From positions 1 to 22,422 of IMG/VR virus record IMGVR_UViG_3300013131_003009: a DNA stretch of 22,422 nucleotides; one strand, written 5' to 3'. Made by a program: the position numbers and the translations under genes. The notes below the pieces were generated by a model that saw only the letters and a program-made list of their open reading frames with translations, did no database searches and was not told the origin of the DNA. Below, piece after piece: positions 1-5,183 of this stretch. Source of the stretch: a virus. How positions within the stretch are numbered: the stretch's first letter is position 1; the number at the start of each line of letters is the position of its first letter.

Positions 1-38
1 ATGCGGTTCTGGTGTGCTGCTAGGTCATAGATACTCAT
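1..38 (-). CDS. first gene of the leftward early operon, 5' end only
   Basis: Only the first 12 codons are inside the window; the peptide starts MSIYDLAAHQNR and runs off the left edge. The start is well supported. On the minus strand a full AGGAGGT Shine-Dalgarno (plus positions 45-51) sits 6 nt upstream of the ATG at 38. A strong promoter (203-231) lies about 165 nt further upstream with no terminator between. It is the first gene of the operon in the lambda pL position. Too little sequence is visible to name a function. Confidence 0.6.
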   Translation of the reverse strand, partial: MSIYDLAAHQNR

Positions 39-202
39 TTAGACACCTCCTGTTAGGTTTGCTGCGCTTTGCGTACCGGGCGGGTTCACCGTTGTCATCC
101 CGCTGCACTGTGGACACGCTTCAGACTGACGCCGCGCGGGTCTTGCTCTATCCGTTGCGTGCTGCTGCTGTCCTGCCGGTGCCGTTTGTTGCTGGCAGGA
201 GG
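39..202 (-). other. untranslated leader of the leftward early operon
   Basis: This stretch lies between the leftward promoter and the first leftward gene and has no convincing reading frame on either strand. It contains an inverted repeat CCTGCC...GGCAGG (plus about 176-201) near the expected 5' end of the transcript. A long leader is where lambdoid phages place nut or regulatory RNA signals. No boxA/boxB motif could be identified with confidence. Confidence 0.4.
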
Positions 203-231
203 ATTATCGGCAAACCGTTGCAAACTGTCAA
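203..231 (-). promoter_or_regulatory. pL-like leftward early promoter with embedded operator
   Basis: On the minus strand, TTGACA (231-226) and GATAAT (208-203) are separated by exactly 17 nt. The spacer and -10 hold a dyad, TTATCGG-CAAA-CCGTTG (plus 204-220). It shares the A-R-CGGTTT-K-CC core with two sites in the repressor/Cro intergenic region (2451-2468 and 2474-2491). A promoter of this strength, pointing away from the repressor and carrying a repressor-type operator between its boxes, is the expected lambda pL/OL arrangement. The sequence is seen directly; repression by CI is inferred. Confidence 0.8.
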
Positions 232-262
232 CAGGCAAACCGATATTTTTTGAGAAATAAAA

Positions 263-282
263 ACCCGCCAAGGTGGGCGGGT
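263..282 (-). terminator. second intrinsic terminator of the leftward repressor/TAC unit
   Basis: Read on the minus strand, a 7-bp stem (ACCCGCC...GGCGGGT) with a 6-nt loop is followed by a T-rich stretch, TTTTATTT. It lies just downstream of another terminator (302-319). Together they separate repressor-side transcription from the pL-like promoter that starts at about position 196. Confidence 0.75.
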
Positions 283-301
283 CATCGACGGGCATTAAAA
301 A

Positions 302-319
302 ACCCCGCCGGAGCGGGGT
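302..319 (-). terminator. first intrinsic terminator, directly after the chaperone gene
   Basis: On the minus strand ACCCCGC-TCCG-GCGGGGT forms a 7-bp GC-rich stem with a 4-nt loop, followed by six T residues. It begins 13 nt after the stop codon of the SecB-like gene, so it ends the leftward transcript carrying the three-gene cassette and probably the repressor. Confidence 0.85.
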
Positions 320-331
320 GGGTGTGATGCG

Positions 332-778
332 TTATTGTTTGGCAGCGGGCGTTTCTTCTGTGCTCGGTGGTCGAAGGATGGAGAGTCCGAGGGTTAGTGG
401 CCCGTAAGGTTGGCGTCCTGTTATCCAGGAAACAGCCTCTCTGATTGCGCCATATAAGACGCTGTGCGCAGTGATCATGATTGCCTTGGAAGCTTCTTCG
501 CGCGTTTTGAGTTGGCTCATGTCGGCTTTTAATAAGCAGAAACATTCCATGTCGATGGAATAAGGCATATCAGGCGTTCCGTCTGGGTTCATGATGCATC
601 CCATGCTTACTTCGAATTCGCCTTTTTCAAAATCCGCACGAGTCACATTTATTTTGTTCGTCGCGCCAGGGCATGTCTTGCCAAGGTTTTCATGGTTGGC
701 GTGCTCTTGGATTGCGATTACCGATGATCTGGTAAAAATAACGGCAACTAAAGATACCGGATGTGGCTTGTCTTCCAT
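332..778 (-). CDS. SecB-like chaperone of a toxin-antitoxin-chaperone cassette
   Basis: This 148-aa protein resembles the SecB fold family. After a central beta-strand region (about residues 40-88, ending PYSIDMECFCLL) comes a helix and loop, AIREAVSWITGRQPYGPLTLGLSIL (roughly 109-133 in two overlapping parts). This matches the conserved SecB end, in which a YxRE-type helix precedes a gly/pro loop and L.PV.F. The length fits SecB proteins (about 150-180 aa). In TAC systems the chaperone binds the C-terminal tail of the antitoxin, protects it from proteolysis and helps it fold. The ATG follows the antitoxin TAA stop with no gap (TAAATG), which suggests translational coupling, and the gene ends just before two terminators. 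The SecB call is from pattern recognition; a different small beta-fold protein is possible. Context with a HigBA-type pair raises confidence. Confidence 0.7.
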   Translation of the reverse strand: MEDKPHPVSLVAVIFTRSSVIAIQEHANHENLGKTCPGATNKINVTRADFEKGEFEVSMGCIMNPDGTPDMPYSIDMECFCLLKADMSQLKTREEASKAIMITAHSVLYGAIREAVSWITGRQPYGPLTLGLSILRPPSTEETPAAKQ

Positions 779-1285
779 TTAGGCCGCCACTTCAAATGAA
801 TTTATGATGGCATCATTACTTGCGGCATATGATTTGGACTCGGTTGAGATATAGTCTTCAACTCCAAATGATCGTTTTTTAACGAATGTGGAATTCCATC
901 CACCTTGATGCATGTAGCCGGCAAAGCCAGAGGCCAGATCTTCTGCGCGAGATTGAACTTCTAATTTTTCGCGGGCCAAGTTCGATACATCAATCATCCC
1001 TTCGCTGAAAGGTTGAAAGGTAATATGCAGATTCACATCGAAAGCGCGTGAAAATTTTTGCAATGTCTTCATGGTGATTGAATCAAAGTCCGCGCTTTCT
1101 ATTTTTGAAATGCGCTCTTGAGCAACTCCGGACTTTTTTGCCAGATCTTCTTGTGACCAGCCGCGCTGCTTGCGGAGTGCATGTATCTGGGCAGCTATTC
1201 TGCTGACTGCATGGCTTTCCATATAGCTGTGGGCATATTCTTTGTCCGAAAACTCATTTAACAGTCGGTTAAACAACCCTTTCAT
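779..1285 (-). CDS. HigA-like XRE antitoxin with long C-terminal tail
   Basis: A 168-aa protein. Residues about 26-92 form an XRE/Cro-CI helix-turn-helix domain with the recognition region WSQEDLAKKSGVAQERISKIE (residues 43-63, in pieces). It is followed by the HigA-type stretch TMKTLQKFSRAFDVNLHI. After the DNA-binding domain about 60-75 further residues remain, including Trp130 and a hydrophobic/aromatic stretch; plain HigA proteins are usually shorter. In TAC antitoxins such an extension is the chaperone-addiction (ChAD) segment. The start overlaps the toxin end by 17 nt and has a GGAG Shine-Dalgarno 8 nt upstream inside the toxin gene. As in the family, it is expected to neutralise the toxin and to repress its own operon. 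The region is AT-rich (22 G+C of 60 at 841-900). Confidence 0.75.
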   Translation of the reverse strand: MKGLFNRLLNEFSDKEYAHSYMESHAVSRIAAQIHALRKQRGWSQEDLAKKSGVAQERISKIESADFDSITMKTLQKFSRAFDVNLHITFQPFSEGMIDVSNLAREKLEVQSRAEDLASGFAGYMHQGGWNSTFVKKRSFGVEDYISTESKSYAASNDAIINSFEVAA

Positions 1286-1658
1286 GCTTTCTTCTCCGTT
1301 TGAGTGGATTTGCTATGACCTCGTTTTTATTCGCGCCTGCTTTAGATGGGGCGTCTTTAGGTACAAGCTTTCCTCCTACTTCTTTGGCCCCCATCAGCAA
1401 AGTGTATTCATTCCCAACATCTACTGGGCCCTTGCACAACATCGGCCGTAGTTGCACATTTCCTCTTATTCGCAATTTACTGATACCGGCAATTGGCGTG
1501 CCAGTCAGCACCTCCGGGTGAAGCTCGTCACCATAAATCTCAAGCTTGTCCAGCTTCTCATTCAACTTTGCGCGTTGAGTCTTCTGTAAATTCTGAGTCC
1601 ATTCCTTGAACTCATTTTCACTATGTGAGTTTACGAAGTCATAGAGCAGGGGTGGCAT
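1269..1658 (-). CDS. HigB-like (RelE-superfamily) toxin
   Basis: This 129-aa basic protein has the HigB/RelE layout. An N-terminal helical region (EFKEWTQNLQKTQRAKLNEK, about 16-35) is followed by a strand region with KLRIRGNVQLRPMLCKG. A basic C-terminus then follows that includes YTLLMGAKEVGGKLVP and ends in KRRRKHERVV. Family members are ribosome-dependent mRNA interferases whose active sites use scattered basic residues; no single catalytic residue can be fixed by eye. It is the first gene of the three-gene cassette and its end overlaps the antitoxin start. The ATG at 1658 has no recognisable Shine-Dalgarno (AT-rich ATTTATTATAAA precedes it), which would keep toxin synthesis low. It starts 72 nt after the repressor stop, so read-through from the repressor promoter is likely. 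Confidence 0.75.
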   Translation of the reverse strand: MPPLLYDFVNSHSENEFKEWTQNLQKTQRAKLNEKLDKLEIYGDELHPEVLTGTPIAGISKLRIRGNVQLRPMLCKGPVDVGNEYTLLMGAKEVGGKLVPKDAPSKAGANKNEVIANPLKRRRKHERVV

Positions 1659-1729
1659 TTTATAATAAATTAGTTATATTGGTGGATTTTTTTGTATTGT
1701 TGATAGCACAGCCATAGCAACCCCCTGTC

Positions 1730-2428
1730 TTATAATCGCTTGCCGTTCCATGCCCAGACCACCCGGCCTTTAACTTCGACGCTATGATCCCCGTTCAAGG
1801 CTTCAATAGTCTTGACGCTTGGGTTGTCGCTGCTGATCTCGTGCCGACCATCAAACCGGCGAGAGACGCGCTTGATAAATAGCTGACCATTAACCTGGAG
1901 CACATAGACCCCGTCTATCCCTGGATCATGGACAGCGGTATCCACCAGTAGTACATCACCATCCTGAAACGTTGGAGACATACTATCGCCCAGCCCATGA
2001 ATAAACCGCAGTGAACCGGGGTTTGATATGGAAGGCAGGGTTTTCCCAACCCACTCGCGTGATATGGGTATTGTTCCAGCAATGATGTCACTATCCAGTT
2101 GTGCGGCACCATCGCCCATTGACCCGGCGTTTTCCAGCACTTCAACAAAGATGGTGTTCTGATCCATGTTGGCTGCCGGTTTATAAAGTCGGCTGATTTG
2201 CTCAAGCTCCTTTTTGCCCTTGCCATTAGCGAGCCATAAAGAGGCGACGCCGTAATAGTCGGCCAGCATTGGGGTGAATGATGATGTTGGATATAGGCCA
2301 TTCTCCAATTCAGAAAGGTTTGTCTGCGACATTCCAACAGCCTTTGCTGCGACAGCTTGGGTGACGCCCTTATTCTTGCGACAAAGCCGCAATCTATCGC
2401 CAAACAATTCTTCGTTATATTCATTCAT
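1730..2428 (-). CDS. CI-type phage repressor (XRE helix-turn-helix plus S24 peptidase)
   Basis: Counting from MNEYNEELFG, the 232-aa protein has an N-terminal XRE helix-turn-helix (about residues 8-66, including TQAVAAKAVGMSQTNLSELE). A LexA-like S24 peptidase domain follows from about 100 to 225. The catalytic Ser149 lies in GDSM and Lys186 in FIKR. Ala-Gly pairs at 101-102 and 117-118 are candidate self-cleavage sites, as in RecA-stimulated lambda CI and LexA. Its role is to hold the lysogenic state by binding pR and pL. The frame is open upstream to 2500, but that would run through the operators, so the ATG at 2428 is preferred. No clear Shine-Dalgarno precedes it; a weak TTTATG -10 lies at 2447-2442. 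It is divergent from the Cro-like gene. Confidence 0.92.
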   Translation of the reverse strand: MNEYNEELFGDRLRLCRKNKGVTQAVAAKAVGMSQTNLSELENGLYPTSSFTPMLADYYGVASLWLANGKGKKELEQISRLYKPAANMDQNTIFVEVLENAGSMGDGAAQLDSDIIAGTIPISREWVGKTLPSISNPGSLRFIHGLGDSMSPTFQDGDVLLVDTAVHDPGIDGVYVLQVNGQLFIKRVSRRFDGRHEISSDNPSVKTIEALNGDHSVEVKGRVVWAWNGKRL

Positions 2429-2441
2429 TTGATCATGATCG

Positions 2442-2470
2442 CATAAACCGATAACGGTTTGCCTTGACAA
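2442..2470 (-). promoter_or_regulatory. candidate pRM-like promoter of the repressor gene
   Basis: On the minus strand TTGTCA (2470-2465) and TTTATG (2447-2442) are separated by 17 nt, and the predicted start falls a few bases before the repressor ATG at 2428. The -10 box is poor, which is normal for a repressor-activated pRM promoter. The box pair overlaps the palindrome AAACCG-ATAA-CGGTTT (2445-2460) and shares the -35 region with the opposing promoter. Confidence 0.45.
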
Positions 2471-2491
2471 TGAATAGCGGTTTTCCGATAA
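2445..2491. promoter_or_regulatory. right operator region (two related CI/Cro sites)
   Basis: A perfect palindrome AAACCG-ATAA-CGGTTT occupies 2445-2460. A site reading ATAACGG-TTTG-CCTTGAC lies at 2451-2468 and a second, ATAGCGG-TTTT-CCGATAA, at 2474-2491. Both share the CGG-TTTK-CC core with the site in the leftward promoter (204-220). The second site lies between the -35 and -10 boxes of the rightward promoter, so binding there would block it. The repeats are seen directly; CI and Cro as the binding proteins are inferred from position. Confidence 0.7.
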
Positions 2492-2492
2492 T
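2464..2492 (+). promoter_or_regulatory. pR-like rightward early promoter giving a leaderless transcript
   Basis: TTGACA (2464-2469) and GATAAT (2487-2492) are separated by 17 nt, close to the sigma70 consensus. The ATG of the Cro-like gene is at 2499, only 6 nt after the -10 box, so transcription should begin at or within a base or two of the start codon and the mRNA would lack a ribosome binding site. Confidence 0.85.
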
Positions 2493-2498
2493 CTGCAC

Positions 2499-2687
2499 AT
2501 GGACTGGAAATCACTAATTCAAGACCTTCTGGATTCGGGCATGACGCAAACGGCGATTGGGGATCAAATCTTCTTGAGTCAATCGTGCGTCAACGATCTG
2601 CTTAAAGGCCGAACTAAAGACATCCGCTGGAGAAGCGGAGATGCGCTTATGCGTTTGCATATGCGAGTGATGAAGAAAGCCGCCTGA
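2499..2687 (+). CDS. Cro-like helix-turn-helix repressor
   Basis: A 62-aa protein with one small helix-turn-helix: GMTQTAIGDQIFLSQSCVND spans the two helices (residues about 14-33). It is followed by LLKGRTKDIRWRSGDALMRL, the pattern of short phage Cro-type and YdaS-type regulators. It is the first gene of the rightward early operon, divergent from the CI-type repressor, and its start codon lies at the predicted transcription start. Expected role: bind the shared operators and turn down the repressor and early promoters during lytic growth. Sequence, size and position all agree; the operator preference is unknown. Confidence 0.85.
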   Translation: MDWKSLIQDLLDSGMTQTAIGDQIFLSQSCVNDLLKGRTKDIRWRSGDALMRLHMRVMKKAA

Positions 2688-2688
2688 C

Positions 2689-2784
2689 ATGAACCGTCTT
2701 TCTGGCCTTTTCCTGGAGAGATACCGCACCAGCCAGCGCGCAAGCGTAGTCGGATGGCTGGAACCATTTAATACGGGAGCCTGA
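2689..2784 (+). CDS. 31-aa small hypothetical protein
   Basis: The reading frame starts 1 nt after the Cro-like stop codon and ends directly before the next ATG (TGAATG at 2782-2787), so it fits snugly in the operon. The peptide begins MNRLSGLFLERYRTS and is mildly basic, with one tryptophan. No clear Shine-Dalgarno precedes it. Re-initiation after the Cro-like gene is possible, but the frame may equally be a spacer. Confidence 0.35.
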   Translation: MNRLSGLFLERYRTSQRASVVGWLEPFNTGA

Positions 2785-3063
2785 ATGATTCCGCAAATCC
2801 ACCTATCTAATTGCGCTTTGCATAATGAGCCCGCATACCCGGCAGGCGAGTGTGATTGTGGCGCGGTTATAGCTGAGCAAGGATGGTTTTCATCGCTGCG
2901 TCGTTCCTCTTGTATCCGGCTCTTGGCATGGAGAAATTCTGTCCCGTCTGGTGCAGAGAAACAATTTCCGATTCGAGTAGTAGTTTCCAGCCTTGCGGCT
3001 CGTTTGATTGGCTGCCGCCAGATGTTTGGTAACAGAGGAGCACGCGATGGCCTTTCTGGTTGA
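2785..3063 (+). CDS. small Cys/His-motif phage protein whose 3' part is antisense to another gene
   Basis: The start has a GGGAG Shine-Dalgarno 5 nt upstream. The first 26 residues carry a zinc-ligand-like pattern, C-A-L-H-N-E-P-A-Y-P-A-G-E-C-D-C-G, of the kind seen in small early phage proteins. From about residue 28 the frame runs through the WYL-like gene on the opposite strand (2867-3157) and becomes Arg/Ser-rich with no recognisable pattern. The full 92-aa frame is therefore probably not the ancestral protein. The likeliest reading is that the original short gene lost its natural end when the WYL-like gene arrived. Confidence applies to the N-terminal part; the end coordinate is only the first in-frame stop. 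Confidence 0.4.
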   Translation: MIPQIHLSNCALHNEPAYPAGECDCGAVIAEQGWFSSLRRSSCIRLLAWRNSVPSGAEKQFPIRVVVSSLAARLIGCRQMFGNRGARDGLSG

Positions 3064-3157
3064 TTCCGTAAGCGTGTGGTTCCACAAGTCTCGTCAATCC
3101 GTGATAGCGCAATTCCAAAATGTTGCGCTGCTTGATCGCGGTAACTATTTCGTTCAT
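2867..3157 (-). CDS. stand-alone WYL-like domain protein on the opposing strand
   Basis: A 96-aa protein starting MNEIVTAIKQRNILELRY. It has the WYL-type order: an N-terminal helix (IVTAIKQ), a strand ending LELRYHG, the motif LVEPHAYG, a strand VLLCYQT, then a basic C-terminal part with FSMPRAGYKR. WYL domains bind nucleic acids or nucleotides and act as ligand sensors in regulators and defence systems; here no helix-turn-helix is fused. An upstream in-frame ATG exists at 3163, but GGAAGGA (3170-3164) is correctly spaced (7 nt) only for the ATG at 3157. It runs against the rightward operon and overlaps the frame at 2785-3063 by 197 nt. It is a candidate accessory ('moron') gene. The WYL assignment is by pattern and moderate. 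Confidence 0.65.
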   Translation of the reverse strand: MNEIVTAIKQRNILELRYHGLTRLVEPHAYGINQKGHRVLLCYQTSGGSQSNEPQGWKLLLESEIVSLHQTGQNFSMPRAGYKRNDAAMKTILAQL

Positions 3158-3246
3158 GGGCATTCCTTCCGTAGTCGGCGGTTGTGTGAGAACTCCATCC
3201 TATCACGGTCGTGGATGCCCAATTTTTACGCAGGTTGGAGTACTTT

Positions 3247-3498
3247 ATGACCTCTCTCAGCAGGACCACCAGAACCAATCCGTTCGGCAAGTGTACCGAG
3301 ACGGCAAAGACCATGCTGCCTCCAGAGATCAAGGAGGGTGTGCGCCGCAAGGCGTTTGATATGGGTGTCAGCGAGCAGGAGTATCTGCGCGAGCTGATTA
3401 TGGTGGATGTGCTTGGTATTGACATGGTGCTCAAGTTACACGAGCAGCGCATCAGTCGCTTTCAAACAATGAGCACTGGAAAAGGAACTCAATCGTGA
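3247..3498 (+). CDS. small protein, possible ribbon-helix-helix type
   Basis: An 83-aa protein. The frame is open from 3211, but GGAG at 3237-3240 is placed 6 nt before the ATG at 3247 (MTSLSRTTRT). The core has a polar strand (TETAKTMLPPEIKEGVRRKA) followed by FDMGVSEQEYLRELIMVDVLG. This resembles a ribbon-helix-helix arrangement: a short strand, a helix, a turn at G-V-S, then a second helix. The family is not firmly recognised. It is the first rightward gene after the WYL-like insertion, and its stop overlaps the next start (GTGA). Confidence 0.55.
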   Translation: MTSLSRTTRTNPFGKCTETAKTMLPPEIKEGVRRKAFDMGVSEQEYLRELIMVDVLGIDMVLKLHEQRISRFQTMSTGKGTQS

Positions 3499-3749
3499 GA
3501 AATAGTGCTGGTGTTACGCCTTCGCTCAGGAAATTTATATTCGAGCGTGACGGACTTGCATGCAAGCATTGTGGAGTACTGGGATACGCAAGAAAGCGCC
3601 CTAGCCGTGGTTACGCATACCCAACAGAAAAAGCGGGAGTGTCGCTAACGATAGATCACGTTATCCCGAAATCAAAAGGTGGCACTAACGACCCGACCAA
3701 CCTACAAACGCTTTGCCATGACTGCAACAGAATTAAAGGGGCGAAGTGA
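3495..3749 (+). CDS. HNH endonuclease domain protein
   Basis: An 84-aa single-domain HNH protein. CKHCG and CHDCN give four zinc-ligand cysteines, and LTIDHVIPKSKGGTNDPTNL carries the DH..P...GG.N..NL signature with the catalytic histidine. The GTG start overlaps the previous stop (GTGA) and has AAGGA about 8 nt upstream. Its stop overlaps the next gene (TGATG). Small phage HNH proteins can nick DNA for replication or recombination, or be remnants of homing enzymes. The domain is clear; the biological role is not. Confidence 0.85.
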   Translation: MRNSAGVTPSLRKFIFERDGLACKHCGVLGYARKRPSRGYAYPTEKAGVSLTIDHVIPKSKGGTNDPTNLQTLCHDCNRIKGAK

Positions 3750-4519
3750 TGAGCGAAACAATCTTTTCAATAGTGCCAATCGAGATTCTGTCAGATCGTC
3801 GCCTGACGTTATGGCACATCCGCGTCCTGATTGCTTTACTTTCTTTCCGCAGCAAGAACACTGACATCGTTTGGCCTTCCCGTGAGGCGCTGGCAGAGCG
3901 ATGCGGAGGAATGAATCTGTGCAATGTCAGCAAGACTACAACAGAGCTGTGTGAGCTTGGCTGGCTCACCAAGGAAGGTAACGGCGGAAAGTCAAAATCC
4001 ACTCGCTACAAGATCACCGTTCCCGAAATCCAAACGGTTGCGAAAAGCAAAACGGTTGCGGAATCCGCAACGGTTGCGGAATCCGCAAATCAAAACATCC
4101 AAACGGTTGCGGATTCCGCAACTCAAACGGTTGCGGAATCCGCAACGGGCAAAGAACTAACCAAAGAACATACCAATAAAGGCAACAGACAAAGAGTCGT
4201 GCGCGAGATCGTCCTTCCTGATTGGCTGCCGGAGAAATCGCTTCTGGATTTCAGGGCACACCGCAAGGCGATGAAGAAGCCCATGACCGATCGAGCAGAG
4301 GCGTTGCTGATTGCTGAGCTGGAAAAGCTGCGCGCTGCCGGGTATGACCCGGTGGATTGTCTGAACACGGCAATCCTGAATGGGTGGCAGGCGCCTTATG
4401 CGCCAAAGCCGGAGCGTAAGGCGACTACCCGCTCCGAGCAGATTGCGCGGCATAACGCGCAGGTGGCGACTGAGTTTCTTGGGGAGCAAGTAATCGAGGC
4501 GGGGGTGATTCATGCGTGA
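3749..4519 (+). CDS. O-like replication initiation protein with internal origin
   Basis: A 256-aa protein beginning MSETIFSIVP; the GTG at 3746 is an alternative start. Residues about 15-90 form a winged helix-turn-helix of the phage replication type (LTLWHIRVLIALL, WPSREALAERCG, KTTTELCELGWL). Residues 95-133 are a repetitive linker with five TVA-E/K-S units, encoded by the DNA iterons. Residues about 150-215 (LPDWLPEKSLLDFRAHRKAM through ILNGWQAPY) resemble the C-terminal domain of phage O/DnaT-like primosomal proteins. As in lambda O, the origin lies inside the gene, and the protein probably binds it and recruits the helicase loader encoded next. Start and end both overlap neighbours, so the genes are probably translationally coupled. 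The replication role is well supported; assignment to the lambda O family itself is not. Confidence 0.75.
   Translation: MSETIFSIVPIEILSDRRLTLWHIRVLIALLSFRSKNTDIVWPSREALAERCGGMNLCNVSKTTTELCELGWLTKEGNGGKSKSTRYKITVPEIQTVAKSKTVAESATVAESANQNIQTVADSATQTVAESATGKELTKEHTNKGNRQRVVREIVLPDWLPEKSLLDFRAHRKAMKKPMTDRAEALLIAELEKLRAAGYDPVDCLNTAILNGWQAPYAPKPERKATTRSEQIARHNAQVATEFLGEQVIEAGVIHA
4034..4145 (+). repeat. iteron cluster, probable phage replication origin
   Basis: Five copies of a 19-bp unit, ACGGTTGCGGAATCCGCAA, start at 4034 (degenerate, 17 nt), 4052, 4070, 4103 (one A-to-T change at the centre) and 4127. Each full unit contains the perfect dyad TTGCGGA-N-TCCGCAA, so each is also an inverted repeat. 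All spacings are multiples of three, so the host reading frame stays open. Lambdoid origins have this form: iterons within the initiator gene. The repeats are seen directly; origin function is inferred. Confidence 0.75.
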
Positions 4520-5183
4520 TTCTGAAAAATCAAAGTTTCTGAAAATGATGCAGGCCACGCTTGCGCTTTACGACAAGACGGCGACCACTGAAACGGTCGG
4601 GTTATGGTGGCGACTGCTTGCCGGTTATGAGTTTTCCGACGTTGAGCGGGCGTTTGTCGGGTATCTGAAATGCGAGGAGGGCCGATTTCCACCGAAGCCT
4701 GCGAGCATTATCGCCATGATCGATGCGATGCGGCCAGACGGCCGGCTTGGTGCCGATGAGGCGTGGGCGATGATTCCGATGGATGAGTATGCCAGCGCGG
4801 TGATCACGCAGGAAATGGCTGAGGCGCTACATGTGGCACGGCCGCTACTGGAAGCCGGCGACAAAATCGGTGCGCGGATGGCGTTCAAGGAGGCTTACGC
4901 GCGCATCGTGGGTGAGAACAAGCGCAATGGCGTGAAGCCAAGTTGGTTTCCTTCGCTTGGTCACGATAAGGCCGGGAGAGATTCGGCTCTGGCCGAGGCG
5001 GTGCGTCTCGGGCGGCTTAGCGCAGACCATGCGGTAGGGTTGTTGCCCACGGAGAAGATCGCGCCAATGCTGCAATCTGCTGGCGATGCGAGGACGGCGT
5101 TGGCGTACAAAATTCCAAACGCAGAAATGTCGGCAAGAATTCAGGCGATCAAGGACGCACTCAGAATCAAGGTGGCCGCATGA
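4512..5183 (+). CDS. probable replication protein, candidate helicase loader (P-like position)
   Basis: A 223-aa soluble protein. The N-terminal 75 residues match a recurring phage pattern: FLKMMQATLALYDK, then WWRLLAGYEFSDVERAF, then RFPPKPASIIAMIDAM. This is found in genes next to O- or DnaD-like initiators. The middle part (about 77-140) is helical and the C-terminus ends in a basic helix. The gene overlaps the O-like gene by 8 nt and the next by 4 nt. Position argues for loading the host replicative helicase at the origin, as lambda P does, but no P signature or ATPase Walker motif is visible. An unrelated early function cannot be excluded. Confidence 0.5.
   Translation: MRDSEKSKFLKMMQATLALYDKTATTETVGLWWRLLAGYEFSDVERAFVGYLKCEEGRFPPKPASIIAMIDAMRPDGRLGADEAWAMIPMDEYASAVITQEMAEALHVARPLLEAGDKIGARMAFKEAYARIVGENKRNGVKPSWFPSLGHDKAGRDSALAEAVRLGRLSADHAVGLLPTEKIAPMLQSAGDARTALAYKIPNAEMSARIQAIKDALRIKVAA

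Noticed and set aside
14-260. Open frames on the plus strand (14-253, 69-260) and on the minus strand (95-295)
   Set aside because: They cross the leftward promoter, its leader or a terminator, have no ribosome site and no recognisable protein pattern.
1661-1678. TATAA-N8-TTATA palindrome upstream of the toxin gene as an autoregulatory operator
   Set aside because: The arms are only 5 bp and fully A+T in an AT-rich stretch, so chance occurrence is likely. A convincing separate promoter for the cassette could not be placed either.
2514-3452. 312-aa minus-strand open frame
   Set aside because: It runs across the Cro-like gene, the WYL-like gene (different frame) and the 3247-3498 gene. The composition is that of an antisense shadow.
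4034-4145. Possible CRISPR-like repeat array
   Set aside because: The units are back to back or 14 nt or less apart, self-complementary and in frame with a replication protein. There are no spacers of constant length and no cas genes.
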